From the NCBI GenBank assembly GCA_029261355.1, contig JAJDBM010000007.1, positions 25,870-89,869 on the forward strand: 64,000 nucleotides of DNA, written 5' to 3'. The notes beneath the pieces are model-generated. The model saw nothing but the letters and a program-made list of their open reading frames with translations, did not search any database and was not told where the DNA came from. The translations under genes were made by a program, and so were the position numbers. The first letter of the stretch is position 1, and each line of letters starts with the position of its first letter. Positions 37,325 through 45,549 of the stretch are shown piece after piece. The DNA is from Nitrospirales bacterium. GTDB taxonomy: Bacteria > Nitrospirota > Nitrospiria > Nitrospirales > UBA8639.

Positions 37325-37493
37325 AGGATTTGATCTCTGACAGTGTCTCAGATGAGAGCCTTAGGGGAGGCTGTAAAAATGGACTCGGATGCAGGGGGGG
37401 TATACACACTGGGTCCAACCAATGACGTGCTCAGGCTTGCACAATCGCCGCTAATTAACAACCCCTCCACTGAGGAAGGAAATAGAGCTCGGT

Positions 37494-37709
37494 TCAGATA
37501 GGGAGAACCGAATCGATAGAAAGACGCTCAAAGGATACTCCTTGTTCTGATAACTGACGGCGTAAGGCAATTTCCAACGCATGCGTTTCAAAACCATAAC
37601 GTGTTGAACATGTCGCGAGTTGAAGAATATCGTTGGCATGTAGGGACCCCTTAGCAAAGGGCTCAGACAACCACATCAAGCGATTTGCGACAGAACCGTC
37701 TTTTGACAT
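37494..37709 (-). CDS. Hypothetical small protein overlapping the glycosyltransferase 3' end
   Basis: 71 residues, starting 34 bases before the glycosyltransferase stop, with a GAAGGGA site before the ATG. The sequence (EPFAKGSLHANDILQLATC, then SEQGVSFERLSID) looks compositionally protein-like and lacks low-complexity runs, but I recognise no family. It may be a co-translated partner. Confidence 0.45.
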   Translation of the reverse strand: MSKDGSVANRLMWLSEPFAKGSLHANDILQLATCSTRYGFETHALEIALRRQLSEQGVSFERLSIDSVLPI

Positions 37710-38863
37710 AACGTCCCTTCATCCACAATTCGCTGATACAGGGCTGAATATTTCCTGGCCATACTAGCGATTGAGAAATGCTCTTTCACGTGACTTCGGC
37801 ATTCCCCAGGATCAATAAGATGGATGGCTTTCACGGCCTCAGCCATGCGATCAATTGAATCCACGATGAAACCCGTTTTCCCATGACAGACGATTTCCGG
37901 CACCGCGCCCTTGCGAAAAGCCACGACCGGAGTACCACAGGCCATGGATTCAAGTAAGACCAGCCCAAAGGGTTCGCCCCACTGAATAGGAAAGAGAGTT
38001 GCCCGTGCATGCTGGTACCACAGCTTTTTCTGGGCACTATTCACTTCTCCGATATAGATGATCTGTTTATCCGAATCCAGGATGGGTTTCATGACGGTGT
38101 CATAATAATCCTCGCCGGCAAAGGATTGGCCTGCGTTTGTCTCCAGGTCAATGAATGGCTGGATTTTCTTGAAAAATTCCCGGTCTTTTGCTTTATTTTG
38201 GATATTGCCCGCGAGAATAAGGCGTGAGCCCGTTTTCTTCGCAATCTCAATCGCTATATCCTGCCCTTTCACTTGGGTCATTCTGCCAATCGAAAATAAA
38301 TAGTCTTGAGTGCCGGGATGACTGTTGAACGGATAGTCTTCCACATCGATGCCGTGATGGATCACGTTCTGTGCGTTGACTAATCCATCATGATGCATGA
38401 TCTGGTGTTCACTGATCGGAACAAAATATGCCCTGGAAGAAGAGACAAGCGTTTTATTCCATCGCGTGAATCCTACATAGTCTTCTGCAGTGACATGGAG
38501 CGTCATCACAATTGGAACAAAACTTTGACGCAGACCGTTAAACATATATTCAGCCATATCGGCATCATGCACATGCATCACATCGATATCACCTTGTTGG
38601 GCTCGTTGCAGGGACAGGACAAGATGCCTGTGCATCTGCTCCTGTTTCACGAGAGTGTGGGTACTGCAGTACTCACTGAAACTTCGCTCAATGGTCGTGA
38701 ACTGTTCTCCAACAACTTGGGAATCCCCCGAACAGGCAACGATTGAACGATGGCCTAATGCATGGAGACCTTTATCAAGGTTATACAATACCGTTTCGAT
38801 CGGCGCGTAACCCACATCCTGCTTGATCGGCCGGTTTAACGTCGCGACATGGAGCACATTCAT
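37676..38863 (-). CDS. Glycosyltransferase family 4 (GT-B)
   Basis: 395 residues. The N-terminal acceptor domain is followed by the nucleotide-sugar domain with LFSIGRMTQVKGQDIAIE, the QWGEPFGLVLLESMACGTPV motif (E-x7-E) and KGAVPEIVCHGKTGF. It transfers a sugar from a nucleotide-sugar donor with retention. No membrane segments. The substrate is not evident; no polysaccharide cluster adjoins. A short gene overlaps its 3' end. Confidence 0.9.
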   Translation of the reverse strand: MNVLHVATLNRPIKQDVGYAPIETVLYNLDKGLHALGHRSIVACSGDSQVVGEQFTTIERSFSEYCSTHTLVKQEQMHRHLVLSLQRAQQGDIDVMHVHDADMAEYMFNGLRQSFVPIVMTLHVTAEDYVGFTRWNKTLVSSSRAYFVPISEHQIMHHDGLVNAQNVIHHGIDVEDYPFNSHPGTQDYLFSIGRMTQVKGQDIAIEIAKKTGSRLILAGNIQNKAKDREFFKKIQPFIDLETNAGQSFAGEDYYDTVMKPILDSDKQIIYIGEVNSAQKKLWYQHARATLFPIQWGEPFGLVLLESMACGTPVVAFRKGAVPEIVCHGKTGFIVDSIDRMAEAVKAIHLIDPGECRSHVKEHFSIASMARKYSALYQRIVDEGTLCQKTVLSQIA

Positions 38864-39030
38864 TTTTGTCGGTTCCTGTCATAGTGATAGTTTTCCAAAT
38901 AAATTCTGAGAATAGAAGGAAATAATTCAGGGAAAATAACAGAGAAATCGTAAATATCTGGCAACCATCAGATAACTACATATTCAGCGAACGCCCCGCA
39001 CAACCCATGTCAATAATCTTTGACCAGACA

Positions 39031-39615
39031 TCATGTAAGAGTCTGACTTTCCTTCAATGGTTGGCCGGGAAAGGGCAGGTTGAAAAACGCCACGTTGGGG
39101 TGTTGAAACTCCAGGCGCTTCTCTCGGTTCGGAAACGAACGGTCGCCAATCGCGAGCAGCTGTTCCTTATTGAGGTGCAAGTTTCGCTTGTTGTAGACTG
39201 CCCACTCATATTCTCGTGTCATTCCCAGCGCATCAACCGGACAGGCCTGCACACACAATCCGCAAAACAGGCAACGAGTCATATCCATATCATATTCTTT
39301 TGCATATCGTTTGATAGGCTCGTTAGGCACTTCCGCGCTGATGACACGAATGACTCGACTTGGACAGACCGCTTCACAGAGATCGCAGCCCACACACTTC
39401 TCGGTCCCATCGTCATAGCGCAGTAAGGCCAGCATGCCCCGATAGTTTTCCGGAAGCAGCCGCTTTTCGTGCGGATATTGCAGAGTGATCGGTCTATAGT
39501 GCAGGAGATGGCGCAGTGTCACCTTCATCCCCATCGCCAGCTCATAGAACGTCATCAACTTGATCCAAGCTTTGAATGTTTCATAATGTCTGACTAGGCT
39601 CTTCGGAAGGATCAT
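39031..39615 (-). CDS. nuoI: NADH-quinone oxidoreductase subunit I (NuoI-like), orphan
   Basis: 194 residues from ATG 39615 (an in-frame start at 39645 is also open). Two [4Fe-4S] motifs, CVGCDLCEAVCP and CLFCGLCVQACP, are spaced as in complex I subunit I, and the flanking EYEWAVYNKRNLHLNKEQLL is the NuoI C-terminal signature. NuoI carries clusters N6a/N6b in the peripheral arm. No other nuo gene lies nearby, so it is a stand-alone copy: perhaps a second NuoI, or a ferredoxin-like subunit for another complex. Confidence 0.88.
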   Translation of the reverse strand: MILPKSLVRHYETFKAWIKLMTFYELAMGMKVTLRHLLHYRPITLQYPHEKRLLPENYRGMLALLRYDDGTEKCVGCDLCEAVCPSRVIRVISAEVPNEPIKRYAKEYDMDMTRCLFCGLCVQACPVDALGMTREYEWAVYNKRNLHLNKEQLLAIGDRSFPNREKRLEFQHPNVAFFNLPFPGQPLKESQTLT

Positions 39616-39691
39616 GACATTCTTTCTTGAGTACGACAATGGCACTCATGGCCTTTCACCACCACACCAAATAAAGACACAACATTAGTCA

Positions 39692-40129
39692 CTAGAGCTC
39701 AACAAACCTTTTCTCATATTGGCTCATCCGCACGACAGGCCTTTTAAAATCACATTCAAAGCAAAGAACTTTCTCATATGATTGATCCAATTTCTCTAAG
39801 GTAAGATTCATCACATACTGAATCGTAAACCAATCATGGCCTTTCGCCACGTTCAAGGCCTTAATTCGCTCTTGAACTACCTTGACTTGGGTTGTTAGGT
39901 CATCAAGCGTGGCGGCTAAAATAGTCTGGCGTTCAGATTCCAATCCTCCCTGTTCGACTTGAACGAGAAGTCTTGCATGTGCTTCACGAAGCTGGATCAT
40001 TTTTCCCTCTACGAAATTGGAATACTCATTTCGAGTTTTATCTGAAGGACCTGATCCGAAATTCCCACATCCAACAACCATCATACCTAGCAATCCGATA
40101 AGAATATTCACACTCACTGAATATCTCAT
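39692..40129 (-). CDS. Lipoprotein, helical, paralog of the gene at 41216
   Basis: 145 residues. The signal peptide ends GMMVVGCGNF with the lipobox Cys. The mature part is a predicted helical hairpin (VEGKMIQLREAHARLLVQVE; LDDLTTQVKVVQERIKAL). A paralog 41216-41674 shares the N-terminus, KMIQLREAHA versus KLIQLNDDHA, and the LTLEKLDQSYEK versus TALEELAQSYDQ motif. It has no known family. Function in envelope structure is inferred from the signal only. Confidence 0.75.
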   Translation of the reverse strand: MRYSVSVNILIGLLGMMVVGCGNFGSGPSDKTRNEYSNFVEGKMIQLREAHARLLVQVEQGGLESERQTILAATLDDLTTQVKVVQERIKALNVAKGHDWFTIQYVMNLTLEKLDQSYEKVLCFECDFKRPVVRMSQYEKRFVEL

Positions 40130-40324
40130 ATGTTTCCCTCAAGACTAAATGTATTGCACATCTGAACATCACATTTCTAAGCTCTTATGTATCTTTCTTA
40201 CCATCCTCTCCTAAGGATCGCAGATTCGCCAGGAAATCTTGAAGAAAGAAATTTAGTCCACAGAAACGCCCCTACCTCCAAGCGTTCTTAAAGAACATTT
40301 TAGAATCTCACGAACCTCGCTCAA

Positions 40325-40456
40325 TCACATATTGCTCTTTGACTCCTCTAGCAGATACTCATTACATCCACAGCACACCAACAATCCGGTCGGTTCTCCA
40401 TCATGATAGTACTCATGCTCAGTTTTCGGCAAAGAACAAATCCTTGAGACTGCCAT
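40325..40456 (-). CDS. Possible 43-residue Cys-rich micro-protein
   Basis: Too short for standard gene calling. It reads MAVSRICSLPKTEHEYYHDG..., then CCGC near residue 28-31 and a polar tail. The frame is stop-bounded upstream and has only a weak GAGTGAT leader. The Cys cluster resembles the small CxxC proteins of this region, but it may be chance. Confidence 0.3.
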   Translation of the reverse strand: MAVSRICSLPKTEHEYYHDGEPTGLLVCCGCNEYLLEESKSNM

Positions 40457-40589
40457 ATCACTCGTAGATGTTGCGCATGTTCAATCGTCATCGTCCTAGT
40501 TTTTCTTTCAGCTTATACCTATCACTGCTCTATGCCATCATTAGTTTTTGAATTTATAGCATTTGCTCTTTGATGAGTTTCTTCCAGGA

Positions 40590-40958
40590 TCAACATAAAT
40601 GTCCTTCGAAGATGAACATGGCTTCTTGCAGTTGTTGGGGAGCGATTGGCTTTGAGAAATGCCCTCTTGCACCACCAGAAAAAGCATCCAAGGCTAATTT
40701 TCTAGACAGACTAGATGACATGGTAATGACGGGAATTTTGGGATATTCGGATCGTAGATCGTTCAAAACCTCAAGATCATCCATTTCAAACATATCGAGA
40801 CTAAGCATCACACCGTCTATGGACAGAGAATGTAAAAACTCGAACCCATGCTGTACATTATCAGCTGAATAGAATCCATACCCTTTGGAATCTAAGAACG
40901 ATTGGAGGCCTTCTAAGTGGCCTTGCTCTCCTTCGATAATTAACAAATGCTTTGTCAT
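40590..40958 (-). CDS. Single-domain response regulator, divergent
   Basis: 122 residues from ATG 40958 (an upstream in-frame start at 41027 is less likely). The fold matches a receiver (ITMSSSLSRKLALDAFSGGA with a Ser in the Thr position; HFSKPIAPQQL with the Lys) and a putative phospho-Asp in VMLSLDMFEMD. The usual acidic pair is replaced by LLIIEGEQGH. Phosphorylation may be weak or absent. It lies between the two lipoprotein paralogs on the same strand. Confidence 0.75.
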   Translation of the reverse strand: MTKHLLIIEGEQGHLEGLQSFLDSKGYGFYSADNVQHGFEFLHSLSIDGVMLSLDMFEMDDLEVLNDLRSEYPKIPVITMSSSLSRKLALDAFSGGARGHFSKPIAPQQLQEAMFIFEGHLC

Positions 40959-41108
40959 CACAATCCTTACACAGGGAATATTCCTGATTGTCTTGAATGC
41001 CATTCTCGACACAGGGTTTTTCCTCAACCGCCATCCAGCAGCGTTCTTAAAACGTTTACAAAACCCTCATTCTGACAAGCATTTCCTCGTGTCCAATTAC
41101 GCAAGGTA

Positions 41109-41118
41109 CCCCCCCCCC
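41109..41118. repeat. C10 homopolymer tract with flanking hairpin
   Basis: Ten C residues followed, after ACAGGATT, by CGGGGG. On the minus strand this can fold as CCCCC-loop-GGGGG downstream of the lipoprotein gene that stops at 41216. No T-run follows. Homopolymer tracts of this length are slippage-prone. Confidence 0.4.
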
Positions 41119-41215
41119 ACAGGATTCGGGGGTGATGGCTGGCCAACAAACATTCCGATATGAACATTGCCTGGCTCTCTTTGTCTCAACCCTGAGTCCG
41201 TGCAACCGGCCATAC

Positions 41216-41674
41216 TTACCCGGCAGACTTGGCAAGCGCTTGATCATACGATTGGGCCAATTCCTCTAACGCTGTATTCATGCCAGATTGAAGTGCAAGC
41301 CATTCTTCTACTTTCGCCGACTTCAGCTCGTTGATTTGCTCTTTGGCATCGATCCCTTGCTTCGTCAGTTCATTCAGCATGGTGTCCAAGTCGGCCTGAA
41401 GTTGAGTGCCAGATCCGGCTTGTTGAGCTCGATCCACGAGCTTCGCATGGTCATCATTTAGTTGAATCAATTTAGCTTCGACGACTTCCACATACTCATT
41501 GCGGTCATCCACCAAGAACGCCTGGCTTCCTTCAGTAACCGAGTTCGCTCCAGTTTCAACTTTTTCCACTGATAATTTCGATTCTTGGGAAACGCCTGAT
41601 TCAGACATGCCACAACCAGTAATAACCATACACAGGAAACCAACTAGAACATGTACGATGACAGAATATTTCAT
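41216..41674 (-). CDS. Lipoprotein, helical, paralog of the gene at 39692
   Basis: 152 residues with lipobox VITGCGMSES. The helical body (DDRNEYVEVVEAKLIQLNDD; TQLQADLDTMLNELTKQGID) and the ending ALEELAQSYDQALAKSAG match the paralog. It carries an extra acidic/Ser-rich linker of about 30 residues after the Cys. A divergent response regulator lies between the two copies, so the block may have arisen by duplication. Confidence 0.75.
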   Translation of the reverse strand: MKYSVIVHVLVGFLCMVITGCGMSESGVSQESKLSVEKVETGANSVTEGSQAFLVDDRNEYVEVVEAKLIQLNDDHAKLVDRAQQAGSGTQLQADLDTMLNELTKQGIDAKEQINELKSAKVEEWLALQSGMNTALEELAQSYDQALAKSAG

Positions 41675-41868
41675 GAATTATTATCCTCGTTCAAAAGCTG
41701 ACACCTTAAAAATTGACGTTTCTCTACTTACGTACCCCCACCATCATAATCATGTTTTCATAATCTACGAGGTCTTCAATCTAGCCTCATCTTCACAATC
41801 GCGGGATAGATACCGCGAAAGAGAACATTTTCAACCTCTCGCCCTCATATCCATACACAATGTTACGT

Positions 41869-42093
41869 TTACGCCTCCAAACCAGTAAGAGACGTTTTGA
41901 GTGCGACACGTGCTCGTCCCACCATTGGTGCGGGCATATTTTTACGATGTTCGAGAATGAGTGAATCCACAACTTCACCACAATTTAGGCATTGGAGCAC
42001 AGGAATGATCATAATGCCGGTTTCATCTTGAAGATCCGTACAAGTCACCTTAGACATCAACCCATGGCAACGAAGACACAACACAATACCCAC
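41869..42093 (-). CDS. Small zinc-ribbon-like protein, CLRC...CLNCG type
   Basis: 74 residues starting at GTG 42093, with GGAG 5 bases upstream. CLRCHGLMSK and CLNCGEVVDSLILEHRKN form the zinc-binding pairs, and the tail GRARVALKTSL is basic like the copy at 19793. Family function unknown. Confidence 0.7.
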   Translation of the reverse strand: MGIVLCLRCHGLMSKVTCTDLQDETGIMIIPVLQCLNCGEVVDSLILEHRKNMPAPMVGRARVALKTSLTGLEA

Positions 42094-42380
42094 CTTTCTC
42101 CTTTCACCCTTTTATGGATGATTGCCCATCATTCAGTCCTGCGTCGCTTTTACTGCCTCGCTACTCGCGACCACTCAGTCTTATCTGATCATTGAGTATT
42201 TAATAAAACCTCAAATTCTGTTCCTATAGCCGATTCAATTAACGTCCGTACGTTGAGGCATTTGATACCGCGCTGAAAGTCCGTATGGTTAAGCTGGAAC
42301 GTATTTGGATTCGCTATAGTTCTTTGAAAATAAGACGTTCAAGCTTTCCCCGTACCTCCAGATGGACTCGAAAAATCCTC
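42094..42380. other. Intergenic region, about 290 bases
   Basis: No coding frame, RNA gene or strong dyad seen, apart from the terminator described next. Confidence 0.45.
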
Positions 42381-42408
42381 CCCCTTCGGCACGCATGTGC
42401 CAAAGGGG
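42381..42408 (-). terminator. Rho-independent terminator (minus strand)
   Basis: On the minus strand CCCCTTTGGCAC, a 4-base loop, then GTGCCGAAGGGG, with GAGGATTTTTC following. One mismatched pair in the stem. It lies 20-47 bases after the stop of the small exported protein gene at 42428. Confidence 0.75.
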
Positions 42409-42427
42409 AATATCATGGATTCAGACA

Positions 42428-42718
42428 TTAAAAGCTTAAATTTGCTCTATTCCGTTCGAAGTCAATCTGCTCGCAACTTTGTTCGGCCAATAGAAGCTGA
42501 CCAACAGTGGCATCTGACGGAATTCGACCGAGACAGGCCTTCAAAGTATCTCGCACACTTCCCGCTGCAATCGGCTCAAGATCCTGTCTTTGTACTTCAG
42601 ATATCACCATCGTCCCCTTCACCAGATCCTCGGATTGCGATAACCCAGGCAGTACCAACAGACCAAACATCAAAGTAGCAGCGAAGATGGTACGATTAAT
42701 AAAAATGTTACGTTTCAT
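42428..42718 (-). CDS. Small exported protein with two Cys
   Basis: 96 residues from ATG 42718, which has AAGGAG 8 bases upstream; a GTG at 42727 is also in frame. A Sec signal peptide (TIFAATLMFGLLVLPGLSQS) precedes a mature domain of about 70 residues with KACLGRIP and EQSCEQID, a likely disulfide. Found alone with its own terminator. The family is not recognised. Confidence 0.75.
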   Translation of the reverse strand: MKRNIFINRTIFAATLMFGLLVLPGLSQSEDLVKGTMVISEVQRQDLEPIAAGSVRDTLKACLGRIPSDATVGQLLLAEQSCEQIDFERNRANLSF

Positions 42719-42867
42719 GGTAGTCACTCCTTTTGTAAATAAATGGACTAATTACATAGGCTAAAACGAAAAAGGCAACTGAACCGATGGGGGAAGCTTA
42801 ATCTTGTCATCGTATGTTGGAAGTCTCTGAGAAACTTTAATTAGCCTGCTTGCCTCCCTCTATAACG

Positions 42868-43044
42868 TTACGATCCAACAACAGGCTGGTTCACCCATAT
42901 TTTTCTATCCGTGAATCGCCGACTCAAGGAAAACTCTTTTATTGTTATTGGATTGAGGATTGGAGATTCATCTCTAAAGGTCGCCCATATCGCAGCAGCC
43001 AAAAATAGAAACACCAGTCCTAACAGCATCTCGAATGGATACAT
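42868..43044 (-). CDS. Small single-pass membrane protein (58 residues)
   Basis: Short ORF that ordinary gene callers may miss. It starts MYPFEMLLGLVFLFLAAAIW, giving one hydrophobic segment, and continues with a polar cytoplasmic or periplasmic tail ending RRFTDRKIWVNQPVVGS. GAGG lies 7 bases before the ATG. The hydrophobic N-terminus and the ribosome site make it credible; function unknown. It lies upstream of the small exported protein gene on the same strand. Confidence 0.55.
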   Translation of the reverse strand: MYPFEMLLGLVFLFLAAAIWATFRDESPILNPITIKEFSLSRRFTDRKIWVNQPVVGS

Positions 43045-43720
43045 TGGTGCACCTCGATTCTGTGACCATGACGGTCAGAAATGGCCTCTTCAGAAACCTG
43101 ATCTGATGATCAGCGTTACAATCGAGATCGCAACACGACCGCGATTGTTAAGAAGAGGATCGGCGTAGAGTGGCGCGGACAGAGGAATCAGACGCGCAAG
43201 GAAGGATTAGGAAAGCGCGGGAGATAGGAGTGTCAACGTAGGTTCATACGTCATGTCTTCAGACTATACCTAAGCCACGGCGGTGTCAATACGCCTCAAC
43301 CTTAACAGGTGAATGGCTATGGCATTGTGCAACAAACAATTGTCAATTTCAGAGACTATGCAAAGGAATTGCTGAAACAACAGTTGAGATCTTTTCCCCT
43401 CCTCATAACCACAAAGAGATTTTAATAAAACCCCAACTCGATTTAAATTCTTGTATTAATCAACTTTACTGACTCATGTTCGAAGGGGACTTACTATCCT
43501 TGGTGTCCATGCCGTGCTAGCGTTCAACCTCTTCATCGCATAGGCCCTGGTGGTGAAGGATACAGCATTCAACAAGCACGGCCTTTACCCGATGTTGTTT
43601 GGTCGGAAAATCTACTCGAAAGCCTAACCTCAGTTGTTTCAGGATTCACGTCTTGGTCATTCCAGTCGCTTCACCGTTGCCAGCCCCAAGACAATACCAC
43701 TTTTCAAATGGAGGAACTCC
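43045..43720. other. 676-base intergenic region with a possible gene remnant
   Basis: No intact gene is seen. A plus-strand stretch from 43460 to 43627 reads like protein (LTILGVHAVLAFNLFIA, then a TAG at 43541, then ALVVKDTAFNKHGLYPMLFG and a TAA at 43625). It may be the end of a lost membrane-protein gene. No similarity to a named family is recognised. Confidence 0.35.
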
Positions 43721-44036
43721 ATGAGTTCAAAAATTTATGTTAGTGGGTTGCCGTATGCTTCTACTGGATCAGAACTTACTGATCTATTCTCCGCACACGG
43801 GACGGTGGAGTCGGTTAACGTGATCACAGACAAGTTTACTGGTCAATCCAGAGTCTTCGGTTTTGTAAAAATCTCCACAAAGGATGAAGCTGATGCTGCC
43901 ATTGCAGCACTGCACTCTACTGAACTCGGTGGCCGAATAACTGACCGTGAATGAAACGAAGCCCCAAGCTCCACGTACCAGTGGGGGAGATTTTGATGGA
44001 GGCGGATTCGACGAAAAATGCCGCAGCCGATTCTAA
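43721..44036 (+). pseudogene. RRM-type RNA-binding protein with an in-frame break near its C-terminus
   Basis: Glycine-rich-type bacterial RNA-binding protein (RRM). The ATG at 43721 has GGAGG 5 bases upstream. RNP-2 is KIYVSGLPY and RNP-1 is SRVFGFVKI, with the usual TDKFTGQSRV loop. The frame stays normal to ELGGR, but the next codons are shifted by one base: the read frame stops at 43954, while the alternative frame from about 43938 continues LTVNETKPQAPRTSGGDFDG and ends at 44034. That second part is exactly what the family shows after ELGGR. So one extra base seems inserted near 43935-43940. It is either a mutation, a sequencing error or a frameshifting site. Confidence 0.75.
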
Positions 44037-44070
44037 GAATTTCCTTTTCCTACTTCACCCCTTGTAACGA

Positions 44071-44125
44071 ACGGAGAGGTCTCTTCTAACTAATGGCCTC
44101 TCCGTCACTGCTTTGTTTTTTCTTC
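44071..44125 (+). terminator. Rho-independent terminator after the RRM gene
   Basis: ACGGAGAGG at 44071 and its exact complement CCTCTCCGT at 44097, with a T-rich run (CTTTGTTTTTTC) after it. Position and orientation fit the RRM transcript. Confidence 0.75.
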
Positions 44126-44871
44126 TCAGTTAATTAGTACCAGAACTTGATAGGGAAGGTGTGTCAATCTGGCACGTGACGTCGGACAGATTTCCAAGAG
44201 CCTAGTCTGACATATAGACTCTTCAATCCAATGTCGCCGTAATTCGCATAATCATTAGCTCCCGATGAATTTCCCCAATAGCTTTTCAAGGAAAAGGAAT
44301 TGGATGATTAGATTTTTTTCATTCACTGATTTTACTCAAAGAGAATCATATGCAATGAAGAGCTAAAGCCGATGATGCGGTTTTTCACATGACACACTTG
44401 TGAGGAAGCGGATTGGAAAAGCAAAGGAAGAACAGAAGGAAACTCACTGTGAATGGACATGGCGAAAAACCTACACCCAAACCAAAACGTGTCAGTCCCA
44501 AGAGGACAATCCCCTGGAACCGTTTGAGACTCGCTGATCCAGCAGAGAACTAAAACCCCATATCTATAGATGAGGGTCAGGGTCAAATCTCACTGATTTC
44601 AGGTCGTGAGTTTGGAGAAGCTGTGCGATCGCGCCCAAGCACGCAATACACGAATGGAGATGGCAGGAATGCATACAAAAAATCTCGCCGTGGAGCAACT
44701 GAGTAGAAGCCCGTGTCTGTATTTATTGTATGAAGTGAAAAGAAGTGACAAGTGTAGAATGAAGCTTTCCTGGCCCGCTAGACGACAAGCAGACGACTGG
44801 TAAGGTCTATCGAGCCATAAAAAACAGTTGCACGACCATCTATAGAAGGCTCTTAATGTTTTATGAAACAG
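44126..44871. other. 746-base intergenic region
   Basis: Open frames at 44332-44586 (minus) and 44606-44803 (plus) lack ribosome sites and recognisable motifs and look like chance. Nothing else supported. Confidence 0.45.
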
Positions 44872-45549
44872 CTACATCTGCCGTGGTTCGAGTTCAATGA
44901 TGCCTTTACGGATTGCAAGAATGGCGGCTTGAGTACGGTCGTACACATGGAGCTTGTGGAATATATTGCGAACGTGGTTTTTGACGGTCTTTTCACTGAG
45001 GTCTAACACATTGGCAATTTCTTTGTTGGTTTTCCCATCGGCAACGAGACGCAACACGGTAATTTCTCGTTCAGTCAAATCATGTTCAAGAATTCCTTTC
45101 TTCCGGCCTTTCCCTTCAGATAAAAGAGAGAACTCCGCAAGAATTTTACTGGCGACAGAAGGATGAATAAGTGACTCTCCTCGTGAAATTGTCCGGATAG
45201 CCGCCACGATTTGTGCCGAGTCACTATCTTTAAGTAGGTAACCAGTAGCTCCCGCACGAACGAGATCAAAAATATATTGTTGTTCTTCGTACATTGTCAG
45301 CGCAATCACCCCGATATGCGGGAACTCTCGCTTAATAATCCGTGTCGCTTCTACGCCTGTCATCCCGGGCATACTGACATCCATCAAAATGACATCCGGC
45401 AATAATGACCGGGACTTTTCCACGGCTTCTCCACCATCACGAGCTTCTCCAATGACTTCGATATCGTCTTTGGTTTCCAGAATGGCACACAGCCCTTCTC
45501 GGACAACTCTATGATCATCGGTAATTAAAACTTTGGTTGTCTTAGCCAT
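44872..45549 (-). CDS. NarL/FixJ-family response regulator
   Basis: 225 residues from ATG 45549. Receiver domain: VLITDDHRVVREGL, phospho-Asp in VILMDVSMPGMTG, Thr in VIALTMYEEQ, Lys in GYLLKDSDSA. LuxR-type HTH: LTEREITVLRLVADGKTNKE followed by DLSEKTVKNHVRNIFHKLHV. It is the partner of the kinase just upstream: the kinase stop overlaps this ATG by 8 bases, and AAGGAG lies 10 bases upstream. DNA targets are unknown. Confidence 0.95.
   Translation of the reverse strand: MAKTTKVLITDDHRVVREGLCAILETKDDIEVIGEARDGGEAVEKSRSLLPDVILMDVSMPGMTGVEATRIIKREFPHIGVIALTMYEEQQYIFDLVRAGATGYLLKDSDSAQIVAAIRTISRGESLIHPSVASKILAEFSLLSEGKGRKKGILEHDLTEREITVLRLVADGKTNKEIANVLDLSEKTVKNHVRNIFHKLHVYDRTQAAILAIRKGIIELEPRQM

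Noticed and set aside
42397..42678. 93-codon plus-strand ORF
   Set aside because: Opposite the exported protein gene that has a signal peptide, ribosome site and terminator; likely a shadow.
44332..44586. 84-codon minus-strand ORF
   Set aside because: No ribosome site or recognisable motif; Cys and Trp content looks random.
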